Shown piece by piece: positions 21,000 through 31,109 of a stretch of DNA of 64,000 nt. The position numbers were made by a program, and so were the translations under genes. The DNA is from Atherix ibis. Taxonomy: Eukaryota; Arthropoda; Insecta; Diptera; Athericidae. The stretch lies in contig OY282606.1 of NCBI GenBank assembly GCA_958298945.1, positions 56,371,920 to 56,435,919 on the forward strand. The letters run 5' to 3'. A model generated the notes under the pieces. That model did not search any database. It saw only the letters and a list, made by a program, of their open reading frames with translations, and was not told where the DNA came from. Positions within the stretch are counted from its first letter, which is position 1. Each line of letters begins with the position of its first letter.

Positions 21000-22745
21000 T
21001 TAAGCATAAAACCACGAGGAGGCTACGACCATAGCGATTGAGTTACGTTGAATCACTGCACCACCATTACTGGCAGTTTACAGTCAGTAAACAGCTACAA
21101 GCTCATTACTCCAACCGTTAAAGGGGAGGCCTATCAAAACATCTACTGTCATAAGCAGTGTAAGCGCCCGAGACAATTAAAAATATCCGGAGACTGTACC
21201 CGCGATATGGGTATCAACCACAGCCACTACTTTGCCATGGGGCACCCCGACTCCCGTAGTACCAATTTTTATTTTAAGAGTACTTCGGTTTGTACGCCGC
21301 TCATTGAGCTATGGTAAGGAATCTTGTAAATCCACAGGCACCGCTATGCCAGCTCAGGTACGCGGGTTCGCCAAGATCCGAAAGTGCTTTAGGAATCGAC
21401 CTTGGTCTTTCACCCAGTTGTAGCCACCTTGCGTGTCATTCACACACCATTCAAAAAGTGCTATGGCAAATCTATTAAGGCATTCATACCTTTCTCTTAT
21501 ACTTAACACACCATTCACATCCACACTCTCATCATTCACCACGATTCCACATGCACCGAAGTCACACAAATCCCCATAGAGGCCACACTCAATGAGAAGA
21601 TGCTTGGCACTCTTCTCCAGCGCCCCACAAGAGCATCTAGCCTCCGCAGCCGGATGCATCCACGCAGCACGTCCAGGTTCCATGGGCCTACTGACCGCCA
21701 AAAACGCTTTAGCAACATACACACAGTTTTCCTTTCTGAAACATTCATTCTCATTCTATGCCCCCATTCAGACACCATCTGCATACAGCGACTTCCCGCT
21801 ATCTCTACTGCAGACCTACTCCCCCCCTCAATCAAATGTAGAAGATCATCCGCAAATGCGATCACACCGCAACCGGCCTCCTCCAACTTAACCAAGGGAC
21901 CGTTTATCATCATATTCCAGATGGCGGGGCCGGCCACAAATCCCTGTGGGCAGCCACGTATCATCTGGCGAACAACCTTCGCATTGTTTTGTACACGGCT
22001 GTATACCTTTCATGGACGTAATTTCGTCATAGAGAAGTTTCTTCACATGAAACCTCCTCAAGCCGCTCAATAATGCGATCCCATCGTAGGCAGTTGAACG
22101 CACTCTGAAAATCCACAAAAACTATGGTGTTTAGCTCCCATACTGATAGCTGGATACATTGAAATCTGCCAACTTCACATTAAGCCGGTATACCATCATC
22201 CACTCGACGAACTTGCCGAATTCTGGCAGTAAGCATATCGGCCTATAGGAGGACGGGTCAGTCCGTATCCCGTCCGGAGACTTGGCAAGAATAACCACGT
22301 CTCATAGTTTCCATTCACTCGGAAATGCACCACGCTCCAGACCACTTTTATGTGCGGGAATAGTCCGCCAAACACTCTTCATCATTTGAGCAGTCACACC
22401 ATCAAATCCAGGGGCACTTCGCACTTTCGTACTCCACACAGTATATTCAATCTCATCCCATTCAAAGTGCAGGGGCTACCTCCTGCCAACATACACTTCC
22501 TCTTGTCTTTCAGTCCCAGGAAAGAATTCATTCATTAATGCGTTCACACTATCCGCCCAATTATTCGTATACCCATCATTCACTCTGATGGCACTTTTGC
22601 ACATGCACAATCGATACACCGGACCCCATACATCCAAATTTCCACATTCACTCCCATACCGTTGCCAGCCCATTTTCTTGGCAAGTCTAATACTTGTCAA
22701 ATATTCCGCTCTGGCCGCAATATAAACTACAGTTACTCTTCTCCT
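21000..22745 (-). mobile_element. R1-clade LINE, copy A, 5' truncated
   Basis: Minus-strand non-LTR retrotransposon. The 3' untranslated region occupies 21000-21353 and is clearly homologous to 29950-30360 of copy B (both begin cataaaaccacgag and share gcctacgacc or gctacgacc, then atagcgattgagttacg). Coding remnants run from about 21354 to 22745. The 5' truncation lies near 22745, within the endonuclease-RT linker. No target duplication could be recognised. Confidence 0.85.
21354..22740 (-). pseudogene. R1-clade LINE ORF2 remnant (RT and C-terminal zinc knuckle)
   Basis: Linker: AEYLTSIRLAKKMGWQRY, then DVWGPVYRLCMCK and VNALMNEFFPG. Decayed RT: NGNYETWLFLPS, CVQLPTMGSHY region. Then a 142-codon open frame with MIRGCPQGFVAGPAIWNMMI (motif B), GVIAFADDLLHLIEG (motif C, catalytic FADD intact) and RMRMNVSERKTVCMLL. 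The C-terminal zinc knuckle CSCGALEKSAKHLLIECGLY follows in another frame (C-x2-C-x7-H-x4-C), then NDTQGGYNWVKDQGRFLKHF to the end. R1-clade elements often insert at specific sites, but the target here is unknown. Confidence 0.85.
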
Positions 22746-24056
22746 AAATATCAGTCTTTGTCCGCCATATTTCTTATAATACTATGATATTTACTTAGTA
22801 CTTCGACAGAGTATCGGCTAATTGATCAGCAACTCCAGATCTAAACAGTAAGCGTATATTCCATAAAAAAAATGCTCAATTTTTTTGCCGGATTATACAA
22901 CATTATTTCTATCTGTTATTTTCTTTATTCTATTATACTTTTTGATTAGAATTATTTTCATATGATCGAGAAATCATCACTTACCTGATTTCGTCTACTT
23001 ACGAAGAGGACAGTTTAAAAAAAAAAGTGGAGGACTTCTGGCTTTAATCTGGTGAAGGCTTTTCCTGTTTCGGTAATACTTGGCCAACAATAATAGTTGC
23101 AATGCTTGTCTACTGCACTATTTTATGGATCATCATAGATTAGACTTAACAGATAAATAGTAGGCACCTACCTAATAAAAGCTTCTCTTACACAAAGTTT
23201 CCCTCCTTATTTTAGAGCCAGTCTTAGGATTATTCTGAGCAAGGACTTAACAGCAAAGCGATTAGCACCATCCTCTCACAGAGTTTCTCTGTAAGAGTAA
23301 TGCTTTCACAGTTGTCGTCTTCCTATTAACGCCAGGCTTAGGACGTGATTGTGTAACAATAGTAAGTAAGACCATTACTAACTTACCATTGAAAGTAATT
23401 TATTTCTCTTAAATGAAAGTGTGTTTTGTGCTAATAAAAATGTTTAATGCTCATGGTGCTTTGTAGTTATCGGTATCTATATCTTTGCATTGATCCTAGA
23501 AAATATATGACTAAATCGATTTAGAGATCTACTAAATTTCATTACAAAGCAGAGCTCATAATATAAACAAAAAAGAACAGTAATTAAATTTTTAAAGTAT
23601 TTTTGCAATAATTTGGTACTTGATGAAGTTTTATATACAATATAATTATTGTTTTGGTTTTGTGTAAAAAATGATTATAAATGATAGAATAGTGTATTTT
23701 GATTTCGTTTATTTTATGGTTACTCCATGTTTAACGATTCAAATTAGAATTATCACGTTATAATCGTTCAATATTACAATTTTCCAGATCTTTTTATGAC
23801 ATGTGAAGAAATTCATTAAAACATAAACTACTTATGAAATTTTTTACTGGCACCATATCCGCCTTAACAAACAAACTCTTTCGATTGTGTGTGTTCTGTT
23901 TGTTATGCTAATATAGAACTCTGATCCTGCAGTTAACTTAGATAATAATATATGACTCGTAACGTTATCTTCTTATTTATGAATTTTTTATATACGAGTA
24001 TATATAAAAATTTTGAAATATTTTGGTAATAGTTCAACACTAGAACAAAATTAAGG
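22746..24056. other. non-coding stretch
   Basis: No gene or element recognised. AT-rich, with an A-run near 23018-23028. Confidence 0.45.
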
Positions 24057-24164
24057 AATTTTTATTTTTTATTTTTATTTTAAATGACATCTACAACTAC
24101 TTATGCTAAAAACAAGCAGATTTTTTACGGGAATATACAAGGACATGAAGACATGTGGAGGAAA

Positions 24165-24257
24165 ACACCCATCGATGTTACCTCTAGAACAGGGTAATTT
24201 TATTTTATAATTTTAGAGAATCTCTCGGCCATCGCCGTTTTAAACGTCGATGGGTGT
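24165..24257. repeat. inverted repeat near LINE 3' end
   Basis: acacccatcgatgtt (24165-24179) and its near-complement aaacgtcgatgggtgt (24242-24257) face each other across 62 bp, one mismatch. It lies in the 3' untranslated part of Jockey copy 2, so it may be a structure in the element RNA. Confidence 0.6.
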
Positions 24258-24269
24258 ATACTGGAAGGG

Positions 24270-25080
24270 TGGGAGTGAAAAGTTCCCTTCCTAAAGGATT
24301 AGGGTGGAAGGATAGATGCGAATGGAATTTTTTATATCGGTAGATGCATAGTTTACGAACAAATGGAACATTTAGGTCACGGTGGATAACAGTGTTTCGT
24401 ACATAAAAGGGGGCATTGACAATTTTACGAAGGATTCGGGATTGTAGGGATTGGATTGGAAGGGAGTTGGAATGCTTAGTCGAACCCCAAAGTTCTAGAC
24501 CATATGTCCATATTGGTTTCAGAACCGTATTGTATAGTAATAGTTTACTTGTTGTTGTAAGTTTTGATTTGCTGTCTAGGAGACGTAATAATTGTTTGTA
24601 TCGTCCGTTAAGTTCACGTCTTTTAGTTTTCGTATGAAGGTTCCAGGTTAACCGTTTGTCGACTATACAACAGGTAACGTACGCTATTTTTTTGTGGAAT
24701 AATACTGCCGTTTAGGGTTATGTCGGGAATTTGTTTGTTTTTGGCAGAGTGTGAAAGTTACATGAACAGATTTTTGCTCATTTACCTTCACTCTCCACCT
24801 TTTGAACCAAGTTTCTAAGGAGTGGATATGGTTCTGTAGGATACTAATGTCTGTGGAAGGATCTTTGTGATGTGTCAGGATGGTTGTATCGTCAGCATAT
24901 GTTGCGGTTAGGATGTTGTTGTGGCAAGAAATGTCATGGGTATAAATGTTATATAGGATAGGACCTAGGATACTTCCTTGAGGGACACCGGTGGAAATTG
25001 GATAAATTTCAGAGTACTCAATATTTTCAGCTACCTGAAAATATCGGTCTGAAAGATAAGATTTAAGGATGAATGGTCGG
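24270..25080 (-). pseudogene. Jockey LINE RT, motifs B-C and thumb
   Basis: An open stretch without its own ATG runs from about 25080 to 24690: LKSYLSDRYFQVAENI, STGVPQGSILGPILYNIYTH (motif B), TATYADDTTILTHH (motif C with both catalytic Asp) and FKRWRVKVNEQKSVHVTFTL. It then breaks and continues with RELNGRYKQLLRLLDSKSKL, VLKPIWTYGLELWGSTKH, LQSRILRKIVNAPFYVRNTV and IHRDLNVPFV near 24400. It is well conserved, but without motif A it cannot be active. Confidence 0.88.
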
Positions 25081-25112
25081 AATTCAGGTCAAGGAGTGTA
25101 TCTATGGAAGTA

Positions 25113-25730
25113 TTAATGGAATGTATGGGTGTGGTTAATGAAATAGTCTAGAATATCGGGAAGGTTTCTTGTACTGGTCGGCCAATATGTGGGCGTGGGA
25201 GGAGATAGGACCTCAAGAGTGGTATGGGAGAGGAGTTCTTGGAGAATCTTTCCTCGGAGATTCGAAACACGGAAACCCCATTTAGGGTGCTTGGCATTAT
25301 AATCTCCTCCCGCGATGAAGGTTTTTCCAATTGATTTGAAGAAGGAATCAAATTGTATGGGAGTTAATTTTTTATTTTGAGGACAATAAACAGATGCAAC
25401 GTTAAAGGTAAAGGTTTTAGATTGAAGGGTAATAACTATTGACTGAAGGGATTCGGTGGCAGTTTGTGAGTGGAAGGAATGATTTAAGGAATTTCTAATA
25501 AGGATGGCAGTTCCACCGTGTGATGTGTTGTCTGGATGGTCAGTTCTGTATTTTTGGTCAGCAAAAAACGACCTGGACGTAAAGTGAGTTTCTGTAATCA
25601 GTACAACGTCTATGCGTTTGTTGTGTAAGAGAATGTCTAGTTCTAGTCGGTGTAAAGTCAGTCCGTTAGCATTCCAGAGAAGGATGGATAGGGTTGATGA
25701 GAACATTAATTTATTCATATTGCTTGTTAG
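25113..25730 (-). pseudogene. Jockey LINE ORF2 start: endonuclease domain
   Basis: A single open frame. I take the start at the ATG of MNKLMFSSTLSILLWNANGL (25730), because the open region upstream overlaps ORF1 and reads like the displaced ORF1 tail. APE-type endonuclease blocks: LLWNANGL, DVVLITETHF (catalytic Glu), GGTAILIRNSL, VASVYCPQNKKL, AGGDYNAKHPKWGFRVS (catalytic Asp and Asn) and PTYWPTSTRNLPDILDYFIN. The domain looks intact to its end. The protein then stops near 25113 instead of continuing into RT. Confidence 0.88.
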
Positions 25731-25872
25731 TGAGGAAATGGCGGTTGTTAAAGCAGTTAACAGAGGAGTGAGAAGAAGAGTAATTTCTTGAATTAATTTG
25801 TTAGTTATTGTAGAAAGAAGTGTTGTTAGGTCTAAGGAGGAGGATAATAGGGGAGGAAGAGGAACATGACTA

Positions 25873-26979
25873 CTATTTTTTTGCTGTTCTTTTTGTTGCT
25901 GCTGTTCCTGGTGTTGGTGATGTTGCTGGCGCTGTTGTTGGTTGATGTGGATGGTTTTGTTGTTGAGGTTGTTGTTGCTGCTGTTGATATTGTTTCTGCC
26001 CAGATGCAATCTCAGCAAATGTCAGGTTTCGTCGCACTGGCAATGATGTTAGTCCCGTCTTATTTGTGGATGTATTATTATTTGGGCGTATTTTTGTCAG
26101 CAGCATTTTATATGTGGAGCAGCCTTTGTAGTTTGCCGGGTGGCTTCCAGCACAAAGTACACACCTTGCTGGATTGTCTCGCGTTTTAATACATTCTGTG
26201 GTCAGGTGTTCCCCTGCACATTTTACGCATTTTAGCTTGTGCCGAGAGTATGATTTGGTGTGCCCGTACTGTTGACATCTGTGGCATTGAACTATATCCT
26301 TAGTGGGATAAGGCTTCTTCACTTTGATTCTTGTATAGACAAGCGTTTCCAAATCAAAAATGGTTTTGTTGTTAGCCGCTTATCTTAACGAGATGAAAAA
26401 CAGAGGAAGCGCTGCGTTCCTCTGCTTAACATTTGAGATGCTAGTTACCTCGTGACCCAGCACCTCCAGTTCTTTTCTTATTTCCTCTACGGGAGTGGTG
26501 TGGTGCAGATTCCGGACTACCACTTTGAAAGGTTTTTCATCCTTCGCCTGGTACGTATTGGACGATACTTCGGTAGGCCATCCCACTATTCGCTTGAATT
26601 GCAAGGCCTTTAATATGAGCCTTGCAAATGAATGCATCAGGGCCAATTCTTTTGGCAATAGCACGGCCAATCTCAACAAAATTTACAATGTTTTTAATAA
26701 AGATTGGCGGTGGCTTCACGGTTTCATTTGGTGTACTGATTCGCTCTGGCTCGATATCCATACTTGCCAGTATTTGAAACCGATTGGCGGTGCTAGTTGT
26801 TGGTGTTTGTGTTTCTGTTTTTTTATTTTCATTATCTTTTTAATCACTTTCGGCGATGTGTTCGGCGTATTGGTCGATCCAGATGGACTCTTTGTCTGTT
26901 TTCTTTTTGGCCTGCCGAGTGGCCGCTGGAAATCTGACACTGACTTAGTGTCTGCTTCGGTGTCGGTAGCAGATAGCAT
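25873..26979 (-). pseudogene. Jockey LINE ORF1 (nucleic-acid-binding, Gag-like)
   Basis: Starts MLSATDTEADTKSVSDF. A Pro/Lys-rich N-terminus (GRPKRKQTKSPSGSTN) is followed by PPIFIKNIVNF, then the PRE_C2HC-like region KPFKVVVRNLHHTTPVEEI with KELEVLGHEVTSISNV. The zinc-knuckle region follows: CHRCQQYGHTKSYSRHKLKC, CVKCAGEHLTTECIK and CVLCAGSHPANYKGC, three CCHC knuckles. The C-terminus is Gln-rich (QQQQQQPQQQ). The frame shifts near 26740, again near 26680 and at a stop near 26380. In Jockey elements this protein binds the element RNA. Confidence 0.85.
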
Positions 26980-27079
26980 GACTTGCTAAGCGGTGCTAGC
27001 CATTACAGTTACAAGGAACACAAAAACGAAATAAACTCGGAACTCGATAAAATGAACTCTTCCGTTTGTGTTCTAAGCA

Positions 27080-28680
27080 ATATAAAATTTTTTTTTCCAA
27101 TACTGAATCACTTTAATTTCCAGTGTTTTTTTTTTGAATATTTCTTATATATTATTAATAAACGTGTTTGCTTTATTTTTTTTTTCAACACTTTTCACAC
27201 AATTTTCTGTACGTATTTAAAGTATAATATTATTATGAATTATTTCACTTTTGTACTTATTTTATTTCACTTTTATTTTAATATATTTTTGCATCCGAAC
27301 TGTTTACGTACTCGTATTTATCGATCGATATATGTACGTAGAGAGACACGTACGTCCACACTGGTACCTAAGGAATTTTGTGATAAGATTTTAATTTAAA
27401 AAATTTTTTTAGCAAGATTAATTTATATATTATGAGTGTGAATTTACTGGAAATTTAGAACATTCATATTACAAAAATTCTGAATAACACAAAATTAGTG
27501 GCCTCACTTATATCAATTAAATTGAATTTCTATATTTTATTAAAATCTAAGATATGGTTAAAGTAAAAAAAGTAAAATTTTTGGAGTGGGTAGCAAACAA
27601 TAATGGCCAACGCTTTATGTATGTGCATATATAAATTATTGAACAAGAATAAATTCCATATTTTTGCTAAATAAAATTCCTTTAAAATATTCGGCTTATT
27701 TTGTAGTTTAAAAAAAAATTATCTTTTTATAATCAGTCCTGTTTGTTAACAGATGTGTGTGAGAGAGAAAAATTCAATCACGTTTGTTGGAATATTTCAT
27801 TTTATTGAATTGAAATGTGTAGACTACAATACAAAATTTTTATCTCCACTGAAAATTTAAAAAATGCAGTAGATTTTCTAGGAATTTATAGTGAACTGTT
27901 TGTTACTGAAGTTTAGAGAGAATGAAAAATATAGTTAAAAACTATTTTGAATTGTAGCATTGTTAATAATCTTTAGTGGAAAAATTTATTGCTTGAGTTT
28001 TAGTAACTTAAATTTGTCTTAAATTCAGTTAAATTCGGGTCGCAGAAAAATAATTATTTTTTAATTTATTATTCATGAGTTTTATGATAAAAATTAAATG
28101 AGAAAATATATAAAATTTGAAGTTAAATTATTAAATAAAAAAATTAATAAGTTAAATTAGCATAAGAAAGAATTAAGTTCATTTTTCTTAATGTTATCTT
28201 TTTTAGTAGTCCTTTCTAAGTAGTAGCATTTATGCTAATTGCTTAAAACTCTATCCTATCTCACTTAGAGTTCAACTTGGTACTATACTACATCCGATTT
28301 CATATAATATTTATACCTATGACATCCGTTTTGATTCTAAGATTATCATTGTCACCTATATCTATCTATCTATTTCCTATTTATTTCGGCACATACACAT
28401 AGAGACCTTTTTCATAAATGTTTACATTTGCATCAGTTTTAAAATCTTTTTTGTATCTTCGTCTAGTAGATAATTGGTCCCCTGCACCTATCCTACTATC
28501 TAGTTTTCGTCGAGTTTTTTGTTGCAGTGCCATAATTTGTTCAGTATGAGGGGCGGCCATAATGTCTATTCCGGGTTGTTGTCTTTGGCCAATGTGGGTG
28601 TTTGTCTACGGTTCGTTTTTCTTCCAAAATAAGGTGTTGACATTTTCATGTTCCTGAGGGAAATTTTCAGATTTTTTTTC
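27080..28680. other. AT-rich non-coding stretch
   Basis: No gene or element recognised. Contains a short tatctatctatctat run near 28360. Confidence 0.45.
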
Positions 28681-28774
28681 TGTATATTTCGTTAAGAAAG
28701 GGATCACGGGATAAGGAAATTAAGGTATAATAAAAAGTAAAGTGTTTTTTGTGTGAATTACCTAAGGACCTTAC

Positions 28775-28851
28775 CTCAGTGGGATTCGAATTCAAAACCA
28801 TCTTGAATGATAGTTCAGCACGCTAACGACTGTGCTATCGAGCTAGCTGCC
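28775..28851 (-). repeat. tRNA-derived SINE head
   Basis: On the minus strand, ggcagctagctcgatagcac (box A-like) is followed 30-40 bp later by gaattcgaatccc (box B-like), the two internal RNA polymerase III promoter blocks of a tRNA at normal spacing. The acceptor arms do not pair, so it is not a tRNA gene. Sequence such as gtcgttagcgtgctgaacta between the boxes matches the form of tRNA-derived SINEs common in insects. The body probably continues toward 28700, where no clear tail could be placed. Confidence 0.65.
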
Positions 28852-28859
28852 GATATACA

Positions 28860-29948
28860 TAACCTTACAATTAAATATTCTAAATTTCCAGACATAGTTA
28901 ACGAGATGCTGTGTGAAAGTAAATGAATAGAAGAGAGCTCACATTAATTATATGTAAGAGTTTATGTATTCAAATTTTATGTAATATGGCACTGCCAGCT
29001 TCCATAATGACTCTGATTGATAGTTAGTTAAAGTGTAAGGTCAGCGATTTTTAATTCTTATTTATCAAATTTATATGTTTTACTAGATGGTTCAAAAGCA
29101 AATGGTTGGGATAAGGAGCGTCTATTATATTAAAATATCGTTCATAAGGTTTTGAATCATCAAGAAATGCATGAAAAACGAGTTTTGCTACCGAAAAGAA
29201 AATCGTCAGTAACTATGGTATGACTAATCCGGCTTCTTGAAGGTTCCTTGTCCAGAGTTTCGGAACGGTAGTTAAGTGACTGATTTACCAATATTTGGCC
29301 AATGTAAGAAAGGAAATCTTCCACTATTAGTCTAGTTTATTTGTCTATATATAGCCAAAGATGTTAAGTGTTATTCTTTAAATAAATGAAATTTTGGGGT
29401 CAACCCAACCATTCCAATTCAATCGTATGTGCTCTAACAATGGATTGTCCTCCATGATGTTATTAAAACCTCCATTTCTGTTTATAATCATGCAATACAT
29501 CGTTGTACCAAAAAAGACAAAAAAATTTCTTCCATAATAGTGCTTATAACACATTGCTTATTATAATCTTCTAGGTTCTTTTAAAATGGATATTATATTA
29601 AGCATCGGTAAGGAATTACACTCAAATGTTTCATATTGTAATATTAAATTTCTTATTAGAAGATTGTGTATAGTATGATATTTTTTAATTTATTTATAAT
29701 CCATGATATCATCTTGTCTGGCATCAGTGCCCTTAAATAATTTTTTACAGAATTACTCTCTCTTTTAGACTATATTTTATGAGGTGAAAATTCCTCACTC
29801 AGTTATATGATTTAAGCTTTGGGAAATTAGGTTTCCCTTAAATATTTATTGATTTGTTTGATTCCTATTTAAAAGATAAAATCTACAGTATAACTTTCCG
29901 TAAGTCCACACTGAGAAATATTAAAGCTTGAAATAGGATTCCTCAAGG
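28860..29948. other. non-coding stretch
   Basis: Nothing recognised on either strand. Confidence 0.45.
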
Positions 29949-29949
29949 T

Positions 29950-31105
29950 TAAACATAAAACCACGAGACGCCTACGACCATAGCGATTGAGTTACGCTGA
30001 ATCAACGTACCACAATTACTGGCAGTTTACAGCCAGTAACCAGTTACAAGCTGATTACTCCAACTGTTAGTGACGAGAACTATCTAAACCTCTACTATTA
30101 TAAGCAGTGACAGTGCCCGATATAATTACCAGTATCTCTCACCAGCCTTCCGTAGATCGTACCCGCGATATGGGTATTAACTATAGCCACTACGGTGCTG
30201 CCTAAGGCGCTTCAACATTGTTGATTCCTGTGGTATCAATTTTTGTTTTAAGAGTACTTCGGTTTATACTCCGCTCAGTAAGCCATCGTAAGAAATCTTC
30301 AGGTATGCAGCTCAGGTACGCGGGTTAGCAATAACCCGAAAGTACAACCGGAATCGACCTTGGTCTTTCACGCGGTTGTTGCCACCTTGCGTGCCATGTA
30401 CACACTCATTCACCCACCATTCCGCTCTCCTCTTAAAAAAGCGCCACGGCAAATCTATTCAAGCATTCATGGCATCCTCTCACACCTGACACTCTCATCA
30501 TTCACGACGATTTCACATGCACCTATGTCACGCAAATCCCATAGAGGCCACACTCGATGAGAAGGTCTTGGCACTCTCCTCCACCGCCCCATAAAGGCAT
30601 CTAGCCTCCGCAGCCAGACCACGCCTGTAGATGAACTGCAGTGTCCCGTGAGTAAATACCCAAGATACAAACCAAATTCCAATGCATACGTAGATGCAAA
30701 CCACACATCCGAAATGAACATGTACGTCCATCTGCCATTCACACTCTCATCCCATCGAGGTTGCCGAATTTCACACATGCTGTTCAGGACCAGGATTCAA
30801 GATCCTGAACCTCTTCATTCGTAACCGGATAACCAGCAAGCGGGATGCCTCACCGTAGACGGTAGCGAATGCTTCCACGTAGCACCTCCAGTTTCCGTGG
30901 AATTTCTTGGGAAGGAAAAAACGTAGCACCTCCAGTTTTCCGTGGAAATCGTCCAGAGGCTTGGGAAGGAAAACCACATCTCCTACTTTCCATTCACTCG
31001 GAAATACACCACTCTCCAGGCATTCATCGTACAGGCTACTTACATATGCGGGAATAGTCCGCCAAACACCCCTCAATTTCAGTTTATGGTCGCAGGATCA
31101 TCAAC
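29950..31105 (-). mobile_element. R1-clade LINE, copy B, with internal deletion
   Basis: Same family as the copy at 21.0-22.7 kb. Its 3' untranslated region is at 29950-30360. Coding remnants start at about 31105 with DPAT.N, RTIPAYVSSLYDECLESGVF and SEWKVGDVVFLPKPLD (RT entry). They then jump, after GEASRLLVIRLRMK, to the C-terminal region NGRWTYMFISDVWF and GYLLTGHCSSSTGV, with the altered zinc knuckle near 30600. The RT core with FADD is gone. A tandem duplication of acgtagcacctccagttt with its flank lies at about 30876-30975. Confidence 0.82.
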
Positions 31106-31109
31106 CTAC

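Larger units (their letters stand above)
24057..27070 (-). mobile_element. Jockey-clade LINE, copy 2, with internal deletion
   Basis: Minus strand, 5' end near 27070, 3' A-rich tail seen as the T-rich tract at 24057-24082. Order: ORF1 (26979-25873), endonuclease (25730-25113), then a jump into the middle of RT (25080-24270). The region between the end of the endonuclease and the SYLSDRYFQ block, several hundred codons including RT motif A, is missing. ORF1, absent from copy 1, shows that both come from a standard two-ORF Jockey element. Confidence 0.9.

Noticed and set aside
25866..26189. Plus-strand open frames opposite the Jockey ORF1
   Set aside because: They are shadows of the Gln-rich and zinc-knuckle coding sequence on the minus strand.
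28355..28372. Microsatellite (tatc)n
   Set aside because: Only about four units; not notable in this composition.
28775..28851. A functional tRNA gene
   Set aside because: Boxes A and B are present but the acceptor stem does not pair and the anticodon arm has a 6-base loop, so it is a SINE head.
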